A DNA stretch of 64,000 nt, taken from Xanthoparmelia taractica (Eukaryota > Ascomycota > Lecanoromycetes > Lecanorales > Parmeliaceae). The position numbers and the translations under genes are program-made. Each line of letters starts with the position of its first letter. The first letter of the stretch is position 1. The stretch spans positions 186,001 through 250,000 of the forward strand of contig MU853181.1 of the NCBI GenBank assembly GCA_033085395.1, written 5' to 3'. The notes below the pieces were generated by a model, which saw only the letters and a program-made list of their open reading frames with translations, was not told where the DNA came from and did not search any database. Positions 53,691-63,154 of this stretch are shown here, one piece after another.

Positions 53691-54798
53691 CTCTTTTCTA
53701 ATCCGCTGCTGTTTTGTGAGTAAGGTATGAGTTCTACCAAGAGCAAAGAGCTCTACTGTAGTCATCCTTCGCTGATATATTCTTCCAATCGATCATGGAT
53801 GGTGCTGCAAACTCTCAGAACCGCTATGTATAGAAAGAAGACGAGCATCTTATCGTCATCCTCCTTGCCACTGCTACGCTGTCTGAGGTTTGAGCACTAC
53901 TCGGCTTACTATGCGTTTCTCGTACAGACTGCGCCTTATTAAGTTCTCCGTTTGAATGAAGGCATACACAGGGGCACAGGCACGTATGCAAACAAACAGA
54001 TGATTGTGTCACCCGAACGCCAAGGTCAGTAGCCCTGAATAGGTAATAATACGTGCCTCAGCCTCTGTTGCAAGCTCCGTAAGCCTTATCATGCCTCCTT
54101 CAGCCTTGCATTCGGCCTCTGCTATCTCGCAGGGCAGTCATCCACTGTCTCGCCACGCGGATACTGCTATGCTGGCCCGCCTTGGATCGCCACTTGACCT
54201 TGTGTGTATACGGTCACTTGCAGAAGCTTTGCCTCGGCTTGATAAGCCTATTACCCTCTTCGGTCTCGTACCCGGTCTATGCAGTCTCGCTAGGCGGTCG
54301 TCAGACAAGGCTTTCACCATTCACCTACGTTATCTGTGCTGTGGTTGTCAGATGATGGTTGCGTCTTCGTCTTCAGCCTTGCTCTTGGTCTCTACCGTCT
54401 CGTCAGGTGGTCGTCAGATAGTTTCCTATTCTCTTATAATTTTCGTTCCGTCCCTGCCGTCCCGGCGGTATTTGTCCAATGCAGGTTACAAGAGCTTCCA
54501 GAGTTTCTGTTTGGTCGATCCGAAGAGCTGCTGCCTGCCGCCAGCATTAACAATCGCACATCTTCTCCTTGTGGCATCCACTTGGATTCCAAACGCTGCA
54601 GCCATCCCTCCCACGTCTGCTATGCATACATTGGGATTCGTCATCCGAAGACCCGTATCCAATGAGAGGCACCATCTACTCGTTCAACCGAGGCGAGTCC
54701 TTTTTGCCTTGTCTGGTGGTGGCTCTCGTATGAGATTAGTACGTAATGTCTTTTCCTGCCTTCCCGGCGTCCCATCAGGCTGAGGATCTCAGAATGGG
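53691..54798. other. Spacer between array units 1 and 2
   Basis: No gene is supported. A 230-codon plus frame at 54091-54783 is low in structure and overlaps repeated words (GGCGGTCGTCAGAC near 54292, GGTGGTCGTCAGAT near 54407), so I read it as repeat-derived upstream sequence rather than a gene. Confidence 0.45.
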
Positions 54799-54856
54799 TA
54801 TAAAAGGGGACACTCGATCCTCTCCTTTGTCTTCACCCTCAGCAACCACACACAGC
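54799..54856 (+). promoter_or_regulatory. TATA box and leader of array unit 2
   Basis: TATAAAAG lies at 54799-54806, followed by a CT-rich leader with CTCAGCAACCACACACAGC (54838-54856). The leader resembles those of units 1 and 4 but less closely. The gene starts about 270 bases downstream. Confidence 0.6.
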
Positions 54857-55069
54857 GTTCGGACACACAACTCCCACACCCATATGCACTTTACAGAGCC
54901 ATCCGCCTACTAATCATCGGCATCATTACCCACGCACCCTACCAACGTACACAAGCATCTTCACAGACCAACCACGCGAAGAAGATCATATACGCAGTGC
55001 CCAGAAGCAGTACAGACTTTGCACGACCCAAAAACCCTTGATCAACAAGCCAGTCAGATTCTAGCCGCA

Positions 55070-55474
55070 ATGTCCGGGTCAGATTCAGATGAAGTGCAGG
55101 TTGTATTGGTGGATCCTCGCATAGAGGAGCTTTATCGCCGACCATGGGCAGTTGATGCACCGAATCCTCGGGGTATGTACGCCTATCAGAAGCCTCTCGG
55201 CAGTGACTGACCTGAGCCGGACACAGTCTACTGTAGGGACAGGGGTTGGGTGAGTGAATTCAGGAATCCTCCATGTGAGCTGGACGAGGAGTTTGTTGCC
55301 CTTGTACTCGAATACCAACCTCAGCATGAGTCGACGGATTTGAAGTTGAATGGCCAGGATGCGAAAAACGTTAGGGAGAGCGTAGGAGGCACCTGGATGT
55401 TTAACGCTGAGTTTTTTGTGTTTTTCGGAGAGGAAGGTGTGACTCCATGGCTCGTACCAGTGATGGAGGGATGA
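55070..55474 (+). CDS. Array unit 2: small orphan protein, one intron
   Basis: Model: 55070-55172, 55227-55474, 116 aa, one 54-nt intron with GTATGT donor and CACAG acceptor, frame checked. The start MSGSDSDEVQVVLVDPRIEE is acidic. The second exon reads VYCRDRGWVSEFRNPPCELD, EEFVALVLEYQPQHES, LKLNGQDAKNVRES, GGTWMFNAEFFVFFGEEG and VTPWLVPVMEG. I do not recognise the family. The pattern of short strands around LKLNG and FFVFFGEEG resembles the central part of the unit 1 protein. It is soluble by appearance. It is the only unit with an intron in the coding region, which supports expression as a spliced mRNA. Confidence 0.6.
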
Positions 55475-55511
55475 TGTTAGTGGGGAGTCTTAACCTTGGC
55501 GTTCAGGGACA

Positions 55512-55641
55512 CATCATGCGTTGCTTATTCTGACTTTCTTTTGTCCCGGCTCTGATACTTCACCCACTCACACTCTTTTCGCTTCGAAGACTTCAGTTAG
55601 ACACAGCACCTAATTCCAATGGAAATACTCGTAACTCAACC
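55512..55641 (+). repeat. Conserved 3' flank of array unit 2
   Basis: It begins ATCATGCGTTGCTT, contains TTTTGTCCCGGCTCTGATAC and CACTCACACTCTTTT, and ends with a 44-base block at 55598-55641 that matches 58273-58316 in about 41 of 44 positions. The conservation is far higher than that of the coding regions. Confidence 0.8.
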
Positions 55642-56345
55642 AAAGATCCAGGACGGCTCGAAACAAGGATAGGCCGTGAATAGAGAATTCCTTTGCATTA
55701 CACTTTCTTCGATATGGTCTGCTAAAATCGACGGCAAAAGGGCGCTGCGAGTCTCCAAGCATCCCATGGAGAGCAGTCGGTGTCTTTCGGATGATTCGTC
55801 TTTGCTGCGCCGTCTTTAAGTGTGATGCCACCCGCTCATCTTTCTGCCTCCTCTGTACTATCTCTCGCATACAATTTGCCTGAATTTCCTACTTGCCCAA
55901 CCAATGGCCTACTGTCTTGTCAAGTGGTTCTCGAATGGCAGTTGTATCACGTTCTGTAAGTTCTTGAGCATTGGATGGTGTGATGGTACGTATGTATCTT
56001 CCTTCTCAGCTTTTTACTCATATCTGTTGCTTGGGTGGTCATCGGGTGGAATCTGCCGAGCCAACTACAACATAAAAACGGCCAAGCCCTTTTTGGCGAG
56101 GAACCGACGATGTCATTTCTGTTCTCTGCGTTACTCCTTTCCTTTGAATGTGTCCACTCACGTCGAATACGCTGTATTTTTCTCTGCTCAGACTTTGCTG
56201 TGCATACGTTGGGTATACGTATATTGAAGACTTGCACTCACTGAATGATTAGATGTCCGATTCGCTGTGCTGTCATAGCAGAATTCGTATCACATAAAAT
56301 TTCGCCTCTCGCTTAATTTGCAAGGCTGAAAAGGCTCATTACGGG

Positions 56346-56697
56346 TATAAAGAAGGGATCTTCGCTCTGCTCTTCAGCTTTCACATTTAGTTTTGGTGAC
56401 ACTATTGGATAAGCTATTGTTAGTGAAAGGGTTGAGCTGAAATAGTTGGAGGTGGTGGGGGAGGAGAAGGAGAGCGATAGGCCAGAGGATCCAGGCAGAA
56501 ACGGAAAGAGTAGCTCGACTGTGAAGTCTCGGCAGCATTGAAGGTCAGGCCTATCACATGCCTTCCCTACACAGGGAGATTTATGCGCTGCTCTTTTATG
56601 CTGGATCCTTTTGTCCCGATCCTGATACCTCAACCACGCCCCTCTTATTAGAAAATAGGGACAGCGCCAAATTCCCAGTGAAAACACCCCAACCCAA
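56346..56697 (+). pseudogene. Array unit 3: promoter and 3' flank without a coding region
   Basis: TATAAAGA at 56346-56353 is followed by a CTCT-rich leader. Only about 220 bases later the 3' flank begins (TTTATGCGCTGCTCTTTTATG, then TTTTGTCCCGATCCTGATAC, then ACAGCGCCAAATTCCCAGTG at 56661-56680). In units 1, 2 and 4 the same two landmarks lie 700-950 bases apart. The interval has no start codon with an open frame of note. I infer deletion of the gene body. Confidence 0.6.
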
Positions 56698-57325
56698 AAC
56701 TAAACCAAAACGCAGAGTCGATATCTTGAACGGCCGAAGAGCGTCGTGGCTGTGCGGTCGGAGATAAAATGGCGCCATTATGTGTAAGGTACGTAGAAGC
56801 CTTAGCTCAGACTGCTTCTCCTCCATTCATTCATTTAAGGTCCGTGAATTCTTGGCCTTCTCTCTTACACCCAGGCTTCAGGTTGAATCACAGACGGTCG
56901 CAACATGAAATGAAGCATGTCTGAGAGTAGGATGGCCTCCACTTTATCTGTTCAGTTCTCCGAATCCCCTGTCCGAGTGATAAAAGATGACTTTTCATAC
57001 CGAACACATCTCATAAAACGAAACGTTTTGGAAAACAACGATATTGAGACTGTAACAGCCAGAAACCCGTGAATCTTTTGTGTCCTATGTCCGTGAAACG
57101 AGCCATGGTCTCGTCTGCACTCCTTCTTGCTCTCTCTGCTGCTGTTCAATAGCTGTTTGAAGCATTACCAGCCAGCGAAATGCGTTGAGATGCCTACTCG
57201 TTGAGGCAAAGAACTCCTGTTTCTTCTCTGCGGCATGCACGAAACTTCATCGCCCTGTATCGTCGTCTTCGACCTCTTACACAGTCCGTGCTGTCGCAGA
57301 TTGCAGCCGGCCTCGTCATGATGAG
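56698..57325. other. Spacer between array units 3 and 4
   Basis: This stretch holds upstream sequence of unit 4. I found no gene; small frames on both strands lack recognisable features. Confidence 0.45.
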
Positions 57326-57390
57326 TATAAAAGCGAGGAGATTCGCAGTTATGCACTCTTTTCATTCCATATTCAACAAACACAGACAGC
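57326..57390 (+). promoter_or_regulatory. TATA box and conserved leader of array unit 4
   Basis: TATAAAAG lies at 57326-57333 and ATTCAACAAACACAGACAGC at 57371-57390. The spacing from TATA to this word (45 bases) is close to that in unit 1 (37 bases). The gene starts about 240 bases downstream of the TATA box. Confidence 0.65.
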
Positions 57391-57563
57391 AAACAAGCCT
57401 TCGTTCATACTACCATCCATACAAACAAGTTCTTTCCGCATCACATTCATACAGGGCTTTCATACACTCGATCCACACGCTCACCCTCTAGAAGCGGTAG
57501 CGTACCTCGAACAGTTCACAGACTCTTGATCAAAGAACAACGAGTAATCAAACATCAGCGAAC

Positions 57564-58031
57564 ATGCCTTATTTCCCTCGACGTATGGTTGAACACATAG
57601 ATGACGACACAGATGGATCTGCTTCCGATCCTGCCCCTCAGCTACCAGTCGCAACTGGTACCCTTGCTCCTCAGAGTACTCCAGCCGGTGGGAACACCCC
57701 TCGAAACAACACCCCTCGTAATAACTCTCCTCGCAATAACTCCCCTCGCGCTCCGAGCGACGCAGAGCCTTGTGCGTACGGCAAGGTGATAGTCTATTAC
57801 GGTGGCCCGGACGTCGACGTTGCTCGCGAGCGCATCAGAGTCGAACTGGATGACGGAACGGTAGTGGAGCTTTTCGGCCAGAAGGCACGGGACGCTACAG
57901 GAAATGAAGATTCTTTCGAGTGGGGAGTTACAGTCGAAATGACATACCTCCGTGGGACGAACGAGGTTAAGGAGATCCGCCCATGTGAGGTTAAATACGG
58001 TGAAGATGGAAGGATCACCGGCCGAGCATAA
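57564..58031 (+). CDS. Array unit 4: small orphan protein with NTPRN repeats
   Basis: This is a single exon of 155 aa. After MPYFPRRMVEHIDDDTDGSA and a Pro/Ala-rich linker come four tandem copies of a five-residue N-[TS]-P-R-N unit. The folded part (~70-155) reads KVIVYYGGPDVDVARERIRV, ELDDGTVVELFGQKARDA, FEWGVTVEMTYLRGTNEVKE and CEVKYGEDGRITGRA, an alternating strand pattern. I do not recognise the family, but the C-terminal half aligns by eye with that of unit 1 (GVTVEMTYLRGTNEV against GVGITLVYRGGRRIV). There is no signal peptide or membrane segment. Shared promoter and 3' flank tie it to units 1-3. Confidence 0.65.
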   Translation: MPYFPRRMVEHIDDDTDGSASDPAPQLPVATGTLAPQSTPAGGNTPRNNTPRNNSPRNNSPRAPSDAEPCAYGKVIVYYGGPDVDVARERIRVELDDGTVVELFGQKARDATGNEDSFEWGVTVEMTYLRGTNEVKEIRPCEVKYGEDGRITGRA

Positions 58032-58187
58032 TTCTTCCTTTTGGCGCAGGCGCCGTGACATGTCGGACAGCGATGGACTGCTTTGTTCTCTCAGCTTCGA
58101 AGTGCTTGCTGTTGACTTTGGCGTACTGATAAGAAATCATGCGTGTCTTTCTTGGGCATTTTGAGTTGGAGCCTTTTTTCTGGAGGA

Positions 58188-58316
58188 AATCATGCATTGC
58201 TTTTTGTTTGTTTTGAGCTTTTCTGTTCCGACCCTAATACTGCGATCACACTCCTTTTTTTTAGATAGCAACTAGACACAGCACCTAATTCCAATGAAAA
58301 TATTCGTAACCCAACC
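58188..58316 (+). repeat. Conserved 3' flank of array unit 4
   Basis: It begins ATCATGCATTGCTTTTTG, contains TTCTGTTCCGACCCTAATAC and ATCACACTCCTTTT, and ends in the 44-base block at 58273-58316 shared with unit 2. The order of words is the same in all four units. Confidence 0.8.
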
Positions 58317-59616
58317 GACAGTGCAGAGACGTGATTGTGGGATCATGAATGCAGGCAGAGTAGCGGCCAGGACAGACAGCACCATGGAGTCAAAGCTGCC
58401 TTGCCGCGAGATAGTCTCGCCTCTTTTGAATTTAGAGCTCAATGCGTTGTACGTAACTATCTTCACAGCACTAACTTATCTCTCACTCCCGGGCAACCTT
58501 GGTAATCGAAGTACCAAGCCTTTCAGTCATGACGATGCTCCTTTGCGTAGCGTCATCGGACCAATTTGGTCTTACTATTCCCTGTGTAACTAGCATCCGG
58601 TTGCATTTTTCGTACAATGTCGAACATATCAGTCATGAAATACTTGAGATGGGGAGATGTCAGAGGTCTACCCAGTATTGAGTGCCTCTCTGTAGGAAGC
58701 GCTTCTGCTAGCAGTGAAGTAGCTAGAGCACGCATGATATGCATCTTTGTCTTTTTCCTCAATCATACCTAGCATTTTCTTTTTTCTTTTTTTCTTCTCA
58801 GCTGGTAAGGCTTTGTCGCTCGTTTGTTCCTAGTGTGTCCTTCTCTGACTTGGCACCTCTTGGGGAAAGCGCAGCACCAAGATGTTGAATCCGCCACTGG
58901 CTAGCGACCCTATGGATCTGCAACACAGCGAAATTTCTGCGGTGGGAGAGCGAGACAAGGTGAGGGGGTAGCCACGGCGCTTGTGTTGTGTTGGTTGTGT
59001 TGAGAAGGCAGCATCGCTACTAGCCAACCCAACTGGGATTGCACAAATAGAGAATGAGGAGGTAGCCTACAGCAGCGAAGAAGGTGATGATCGATCCAAA
59101 GCAAAAGGAGAAGTATCCAGAGCCAGAAACAAAACAAAACAAATATAACCAGTAAAAATTTGCTGTGCCCATTTCGAACTCTAGACCTTCCTTTCCATCT
59201 CGAAATCAAGAGACAAAAAGAATAACCCATATAGGAGGAATTCTTCAGGGATTGGTTAACCCTCCGCACTACTCGAAGTTTCAGCCAGTCAACGATGCGC
59301 CACTAAAGCTGACATGACCTAGAGTGCGATTTGTCCTCAAATTGGCTACCGGATCAAGCACCTGGCGGTCAATTACAACGTATAGCTCTGATATTTGAGG
59401 GCGTTTTTTCAACGCATGACACGGTTTCAGCTTGAGCTAAACTACCGCCGCTGTTTGGGAATTGCTTGCTAATTCATTTATAAATGTTGGTGTTGTTCTT
59501 TTCTTGTTCCGGCCCATTTGCCCGAGGCATTGCCGCTTCTCTTTTAACACTTTGCATGACAGCCCCACCAGGTTAATAGGATAATTTTTTTTTGTGGAGG
59601 GGTCGTTCAAGCGTGC
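58317..59616. other. Intergenic, no gene seen
   Basis: This 1.3-kb stretch lies between the small-gene array and the 3' end of the Zn2Cys6 gene. A 119-codon minus frame (58910-59269) contains a hydrophobic run (LFCFWLWILLLLLW) but has no supported start or domain, so I leave it out. Confidence 0.45.
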
Positions 59617-61403
59617 TTATGGGCGAAGTGGTTCATCTTTACCAGCAGCGCTGAACTTTCCAACTAATTTTGCAATCTCCCTTGCATATCGTAGCCCTTT
59701 CCTACTGTGTAAATCCTGGTAGGTCGCCTGGCACCATTTCAGCTCCTCACAAGGGTGACTTTGAAGTACAAAGAGAGAAATTCGCATTGCAAAGAGGCTT
59801 TTTTGGGCGCCCATAAGGCCCATATCATCATTCAGACAGTATGGCATTGAACGAACGATATTCGTAGCAAGCTCTAGGCGGCAGGGGCCGGCATGTGCTT
59901 CAAGGAGTTGAAGAGACATGGTGTGAAGATCCTGAAATGCTCGAGGCGAGGTAGTGGATGACGACTGGGCGGATATCTGAGGGGACATGGATAGTACATG
60001 TTCGCATGCGAGGGCGACAGTATTGCTGAGAACGAGTTGCAAGCCCCAGTATGCGACGATTGTGTTGGCGAGAAGTAGGTTACGGAACGCGAAGGGTGGG
60101 AGTTTGCAAGGTTGTGGAGCTCCTTCTGAATGCCACCTATGGGATAGGGACTCATCATGCCAATAGAGGGGCGAGGAAGGCTTTTTTTGGATTCTGTGGA
60201 ACCAGACATTCATTTCCTTGTCCAAACTGGAGAGGTGTCCCACTAACTCTGACAACATTGAGATGTTGTTGTTCGCATTTGTAAGTCCTGCGTTGTCCAT
60301 TTCCTCCAACAGTGCTGCCAGCACGAAGCCTTTGTCGTAGAGCTGCTGATAGATGTCTTTGCCGGCCTCGCTCCACGGAAGCGTCAACCATTCAGGGCTT
60401 CCAAGGAATGTGGACTTGCGGTATTGTATACATTGAATCATCTGGAATAATCTGATTGTTACATTTTGTGCTTTCAAAATGTTGGTTGTATGACACATAC
60501 AGATGAGATACGAAACTCTTCTAGGATAGCTCGTGCAAATGGCGTCATATGCCTTTTTGGACCTCGCATGAGGATCAGATGTTTGAGACCAGATACATGG
60601 CTGTTCCACCCAGCTATAGATGGAGTAGTTGACTCAAATAGCTGGAAACTGTCAGCCTGGTCTGGATCGACAGGGAAGCGTGTGCGGAAAGCTACCTCGT
60701 AGACGGACAAAATATAACCAGCAGCAAACAACTCGTCCTGCAACATCGAAGCCTCTGACGACAAAGATCTTTGGACTGCACTCAGAGCACGCCCATAACA
60801 TACATTACCTTGCAAGACCATTGACTCATCCTTGTTAGTATAGCCTACTCTTGTCATCGCAAAAGCTTTGAGAGACAGATCTAGCGGGACTCCTCGAGTC
60901 GGAAAATTGATTATGTAATGGAGCCAGACGCAGGGTGCTCCGCCTTGAACGCTGCCGATGGAAGGGGTGTAATTCTCCCACAGTGCTGCAATGATCTGCT
61001 GGTCGAGGGCAGCAGAGTCATTCGGCCGAGTCAGAATGCGGTTGTCGTAGGCTCTGCGGCTCTCGACAAGTCCATGCTGGAAATCGATATTGGATAACAT
61101 AGGCTGTCGCTGGGACAGATCTCGATCTGGTGATTGCGAGAAGGGAGCCTTGGCTTCTTCGAGCCCATATCTCTTCTCCGGACCCTCCAGGGTTCGGTTG
61201 AGGAAGACAGGAAAGCGTGCATAACCTTCGCAAACTCGCCGACTTTTGGTGCATGTCTTGCAGAATGGTTCTTGAAGATCGCACTAGACGTAAAGTAGAG
61301 TTGGCGGTCTGCTTGAGAGCTGACCAGAAGCTAGAGTGCTTACGCGAATTTTGCGCCTTCTGCATGTAGTGCAGCCCTTGGACTTTCCTGGGACACCAAC
61401 CAT
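59617..61403 (-). CDS. Zn2Cys6 fungal transcription factor
   Basis: Model: complement(61344-61403, 60501-61283, 59617-60441), 555 aa, introns 60 and 59 nt, frame checked. The start MVGVPGKSKGCTTCRRRKIR joins across the first intron to CDLQEPFCKTCTKSRRVCEG, giving a complete binuclear zinc cluster, CX2CX6CX6CX2CX6C, split after its second Cys by an intron. Residues ~120-540 are the helical regulatory region of the fungal-TF superfamily (DLSLKAFAMTRVGYTNKDES, AGWNSHVSGLKHLILMRGPK, YRKSTFLGSPEWLTLPWS). Such proteins activate or repress nearby or pathway genes. The head-to-head RTA1-type gene 0.75 kb away is a candidate target; that is inference. The C-terminus is complete. Confidence 0.92.
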
Positions 61404-62154
61404 GACAGGAGGAATTTTTGACCAATGTGGAAACAAGTTCGAGAAGCCTAGTTACGTTTCAAATGGATCTACTCCATATATAAAAGTCTTCTACATAGCC
61501 GCTTAATATATTCATCCAGCAATAATTCCATTTTAGTAGCAGCCATAGTCAAGGTAGGATGCAGGGTTTTCAGCCTCAATCGGCCTCCTGAGTAGTGCCG
61601 ATGGTGCCGCAGACTTTGAGGCGGTCTGACTGTCAATGATGAAGCCGACGTTGGTTTTGATTGTAGATGGTCCCCGAGTAGATGCTCAGCCCGTAATCCT
61701 TCGTTCGTATCTGCATTCGTCCATAGGATCAGAGCATAGCAGTCGGCCTAATAATATCGCCGAAGATTGACGCCAGTCACGCCGAGCGCCGAGCGCTAGT
61801 TCTCAGTCATCCTTGCACGCTAAACCTTTATCTGATGCCAAGAAGCGAGATTCAAAGTACCGTAAGAACGGCCTAATAACATCCGAGATATCTCATGCTC
61901 TTCGCAGGTATTGACTACGGTCTTTCAATAGACTGACTAAAGGTTTGACCGCGCTGAGATTCTTAGCCCTACGCGAGGTTTCATCCCTCGCTTTTTCCAC
62001 ACCGTAAGTAGAATGTAGACTTGAGCAGACCTTCCAGCAAGGTATATAAATCCAGGGAAGTCCCCTCCCCTTATTACATGTAGGTCTCTTCCAAGCTTTT
62101 TTATTCTCCAAAGAACCATTTCAACGAACTCTTCACCTCTCACGATCTTTAAAA
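61404..62154. promoter_or_regulatory. Divergent promoter region, Zn2Cys6 / RTA1-like
   Basis: This 751-bp spacer lies between divergent start codons. A TATA box (TATATAAAT) lies at 62043-62051, about 105 bases above the RTA1-type start, with a CT-rich leader after it. I found no clear inverted CGG pair of the kind many Zn2Cys6 proteins bind. Confidence 0.6.
62043..62051 (+). promoter_or_regulatory. TATA box of the RTA1-type gene
   Basis: TATATAAAT sits 104-112 bases upstream of the ATG at 62155, a usual distance for an inducible ascomycete promoter. Confidence 0.55.
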
Positions 62155-63154
62155 ATGGCGCTGTTCGACAGGTCATCCACACTTGCTGCCACGCTGAGTA
62201 ACTCGCAGCGTGGGAAGGGATGCGTTCCCTACGATCCTAATGCAATAGCACCAACCTACGGCTACGATCCCAACCTCGGAGCCGGCGTCGTCTTCACTGT
62301 CGTCTTCTTTCTCTCAATGCTTGCGCACATTGTGCAAGTGACCATGAGCCGCAAGTGGTGGTACTCTGCCCTTGCACTGGGCGCTTTCGGTATGCAGACC
62401 CAAAAGAGGTGAATAGTCCCAAATTTGCTAAATTGTTGTTTAGGCGAGTGCCTTGGCTGGGCAGGGCGAGCTGGTGCCTACCATTGCCCATACAACAAGA
62501 CACTGTTCTCTCTTCAAATTTCAATCCTTATCATCTGTAAGCATGACCTCCAACATCACTGTCTTGGGGTTCCAAAGGCTGACAGGTGCAGCACCGTGTT
62601 TCTTCAGTGCCGCGATATATTACATCCTCGGCCAGATGATCACGCAATATGGCCGCCGCTACAGTCTGATCTCAGCACGAATGTACCTTGCCATTTTTGT
62701 ATCCTTCGATATTATCTCCATAGTTATTCAGGCCGTTGGAGGTGCTAGTGCATCCAAAGCTGGAGGAGAGGATCCGCCAGGAAATACCAAGCCTGGGACA
62801 CACATCATGATGGCTGGTATCATCATTCAACTCGTCTCAATGAGCGTTTTCGGACTGCTCTGGCTTATATTCCTTTGGCGAGCCCGAGCAGCGCCGATCT
62901 CAAGGGTATTGGTGGTGGCAACGACCTTCTCGGCTTTCTGCATCATTGTCCGTAACTTCTACCGTGCCATCGAGCTCTCACAGGGTTGGAACGGGTACCT
63001 GATCACACATGAAGTCTATTTTGCCGTCCTAGATGGGGCGCTTATGGCTTTGAGCGTAGGCGTTTTTAACATAGTTTTTCCTACAAGATACCTCACTGGT
63101 GAACCCGAAGTGGACAGTCACGGTCATGATTTGGTGACACCGAAGGGAGTCTGA
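62155..63154 (+). CDS. RTA1-family membrane protein (seven-helix, lipid/stress type)
   Basis: Model: 62155-62389, 62444-62536, 62586-63154, 298 aa, introns 54 and 49 nt, frame checked. The protein has an extracellular start (CVPYDPNAIAPTYGYDPNLG) and about seven hydrophobic segments, among them AGVVFTVVFFLSMLAHIVQV, FSLQISILIICAAPCFFSAA, IYYILGQMITQYGRRYSLIS and LAIFVSFDIISIVIQAVGG. The words APCFFSAAIYYILGQMI, FDIISIVIQAVGG and GWNGYLITHEVYFAVLDGALM are the hallmark motifs of the RTA1-like family, which includes yeast Rsb1 and Rta1. Members are linked to sphingoid-base release and to 7-aminocholesterol resistance. Substrate here is unknown. Confidence 0.92.

Noticed and set aside
54091..54783. 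230-codon plus frame between array units 1 and 2
   Set aside because: It overlaps repeated words and has Ser/Leu-rich composition without domains. The unit 2 TATA box lies just after it, so it is more likely spacer.
58910..59269. Minus frame with a hydrophobic run
   Set aside because: One hydrophobic segment in T/C-rich sequence is not enough; no start context, intron or homologue evidence.
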